Positions 63,848 through 64,000 of a stretch of 64,000 nt of DNA are shown here, piece by piece. Made by a program: the position numbers and the translations under genes. The notes below the pieces were generated by a model. It was not told where the DNA came from, did not search any database, and was given only the letters and a program-made list of their open reading frames with translations. The stretch covers positions 6,882,001 through 6,946,000 of the forward strand of contig NZ_CP042968.1 of assembly GCF_001693515.2 (NCBI RefSeq), given 5' to 3'. The DNA comes from Bradyrhizobium paxllaeri. GTDB taxonomy: Bacteria; Pseudomonadota; Alphaproteobacteria; Rhizobiales; Xanthobacteraceae. Each line of letters begins with the position of its first letter. Within the stretch, counting starts at the first letter, position 1.

Positions 63848-63874
63848 GCGGCCGGGCGCATGCCGCCCGGCCGC
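63848..63874. terminator. Intercistronic hairpin between SDR and pirin genes
   Basis: GCGGCCGGGCG at 63848-63858 pairs perfectly with CGCCCGGCCGC at 63864-63874 across a 5-base loop. There is no T run, so it may stabilise or partly attenuate the message rather than end it. Confidence 0.5.
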
Positions 63875-63909
63875 CTCATTCAAAAAACTTTCAACGAAGG
63901 AATATCCCA

Positions 63910-64000
63910 ATGATCGAACTCAGACCCTTTGCAAAACTCGGCAGCGCCGATCACGGCTGGCTGAAGGCCAAGCATCACTTCTCGTTCGGCAGCCACTATG
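63910..64000 (+). CDS. Pirin-family protein, N-terminal fragment at window edge
   Basis: Thirty residues are visible from the ATG at 63910: IELRPFAKLGSADHGWLKAK followed by HHFSFGSHY. The GWLKAxHHFSF segment is the start of the first cupin motif of pirin/YhaK proteins. The rest is beyond the window. Pirins are iron-binding cupins, some with quercetinase activity; the role with the upstream SDR is unknown. Confidence 0.82.
   Translation, partial: MIELRPFAKLGSADHGWLKAKHHFSFGSHY

Overview
The window looks like chromosome from an alphaproteobacterium of the Bradyrhizobium/Rhodopseudomonas group (order Hyphomicrobiales). The reasons are uniformly high-GC coding, typical rhizobial neighbours (PmbA-CysQ-DUF4170-DUF374-WaaA-LpxK; HisZ with HisG; a zinc-ligand-free L36; an RluB-type enzyme with a huge Arg/Gly/Asp-rich extension), a CIRCE-controlled groESL operon, and many short palindromic interspersed repeats. 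I see no rRNA, tRNA, CRISPR array, intact insertion sequence, prophage or integrative element. This is mainly core genome with some catabolic genes at both ends.

Layout. 1-2.5 kb: end of a beta-lactamase-fold esterase, then a Baeyer-Villiger monooxygenase. 2.6-8.4 kb: ribbon-helix-helix protein, MutL, RsmD, an RluB-family pseudouridine synthase, TadA. 8.5-14.8 kb: a fluoroacetate-dehalogenase-type hydrolase, acyl-CoA dehydrogenase, PurD, XseA, and a dienelactone-hydrolase-like protein lacking its nucleophile. 14.9-20.8 kb: an overlapping lipid A/KDO operon on the minus strand. 21-25.4 kb: DUF6101-like protein, UbiA, RsmE and a ParDE pair in which both genes carry a nonsense codon. 25.4-29.5 kb: hisZ-hisG and a glycosyltransferase/deacetylase pair. 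29.6-33.2 kb: DUF2076 protein, L,D-transpeptidase, CheZ, lipoprotein. 33.3-35.7 kb: groES-groEL. 35.8-39.8 kb: small exported proteins and gene fragments. 39.9-47.6 kb: Tat-exported acetamidase/formamidase-like protein, lactate permease, BacA/SbmA-like ABC transporter, HPP protein, TorF-type porin, lysine-rich histone-like protein. 47.8-52.7 kb: glycolate oxidase glcDEF and a cytochrome c. 52.8-57.3 kb: small conserved proteins, L36 and a MaoC pair. 57.4-64 kb: amidohydrolase, frameshifted hydrolase, L-2-haloacid dehalogenase, YbaK protein, Bug-type binding protein, and a LysR regulator facing an SDR and a pirin cut by the window end.

How the genes fit together. Envelope functions recur: LpxK, WaaA, DUF374 acyltransferase, a lipid-linked hexosamine module, L,D-transpeptidase, a peptide-type ABC transporter and a porin. 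Two-carbon and halogenated acid metabolism also recurs. Two dehalogenases of unrelated folds would both release glycolate from haloacetates, and glycolate oxidase and lactate permease could handle such 2-hydroxy acids. That link is inference.

The most interesting signals are: (1) a hydrolase matching the fluoroacetate dehalogenase active site residue for residue; (2) a ParDE module with one stop codon in each gene and otherwise open frames; (3) a FlmF2/NaxD-like lipid-linked aminosugar module; (4) palindromic repeats sitting mostly at convergent gene junctions, but also inside groESL, at the lpxK stop codon, and around the glcE ribosome binding site.
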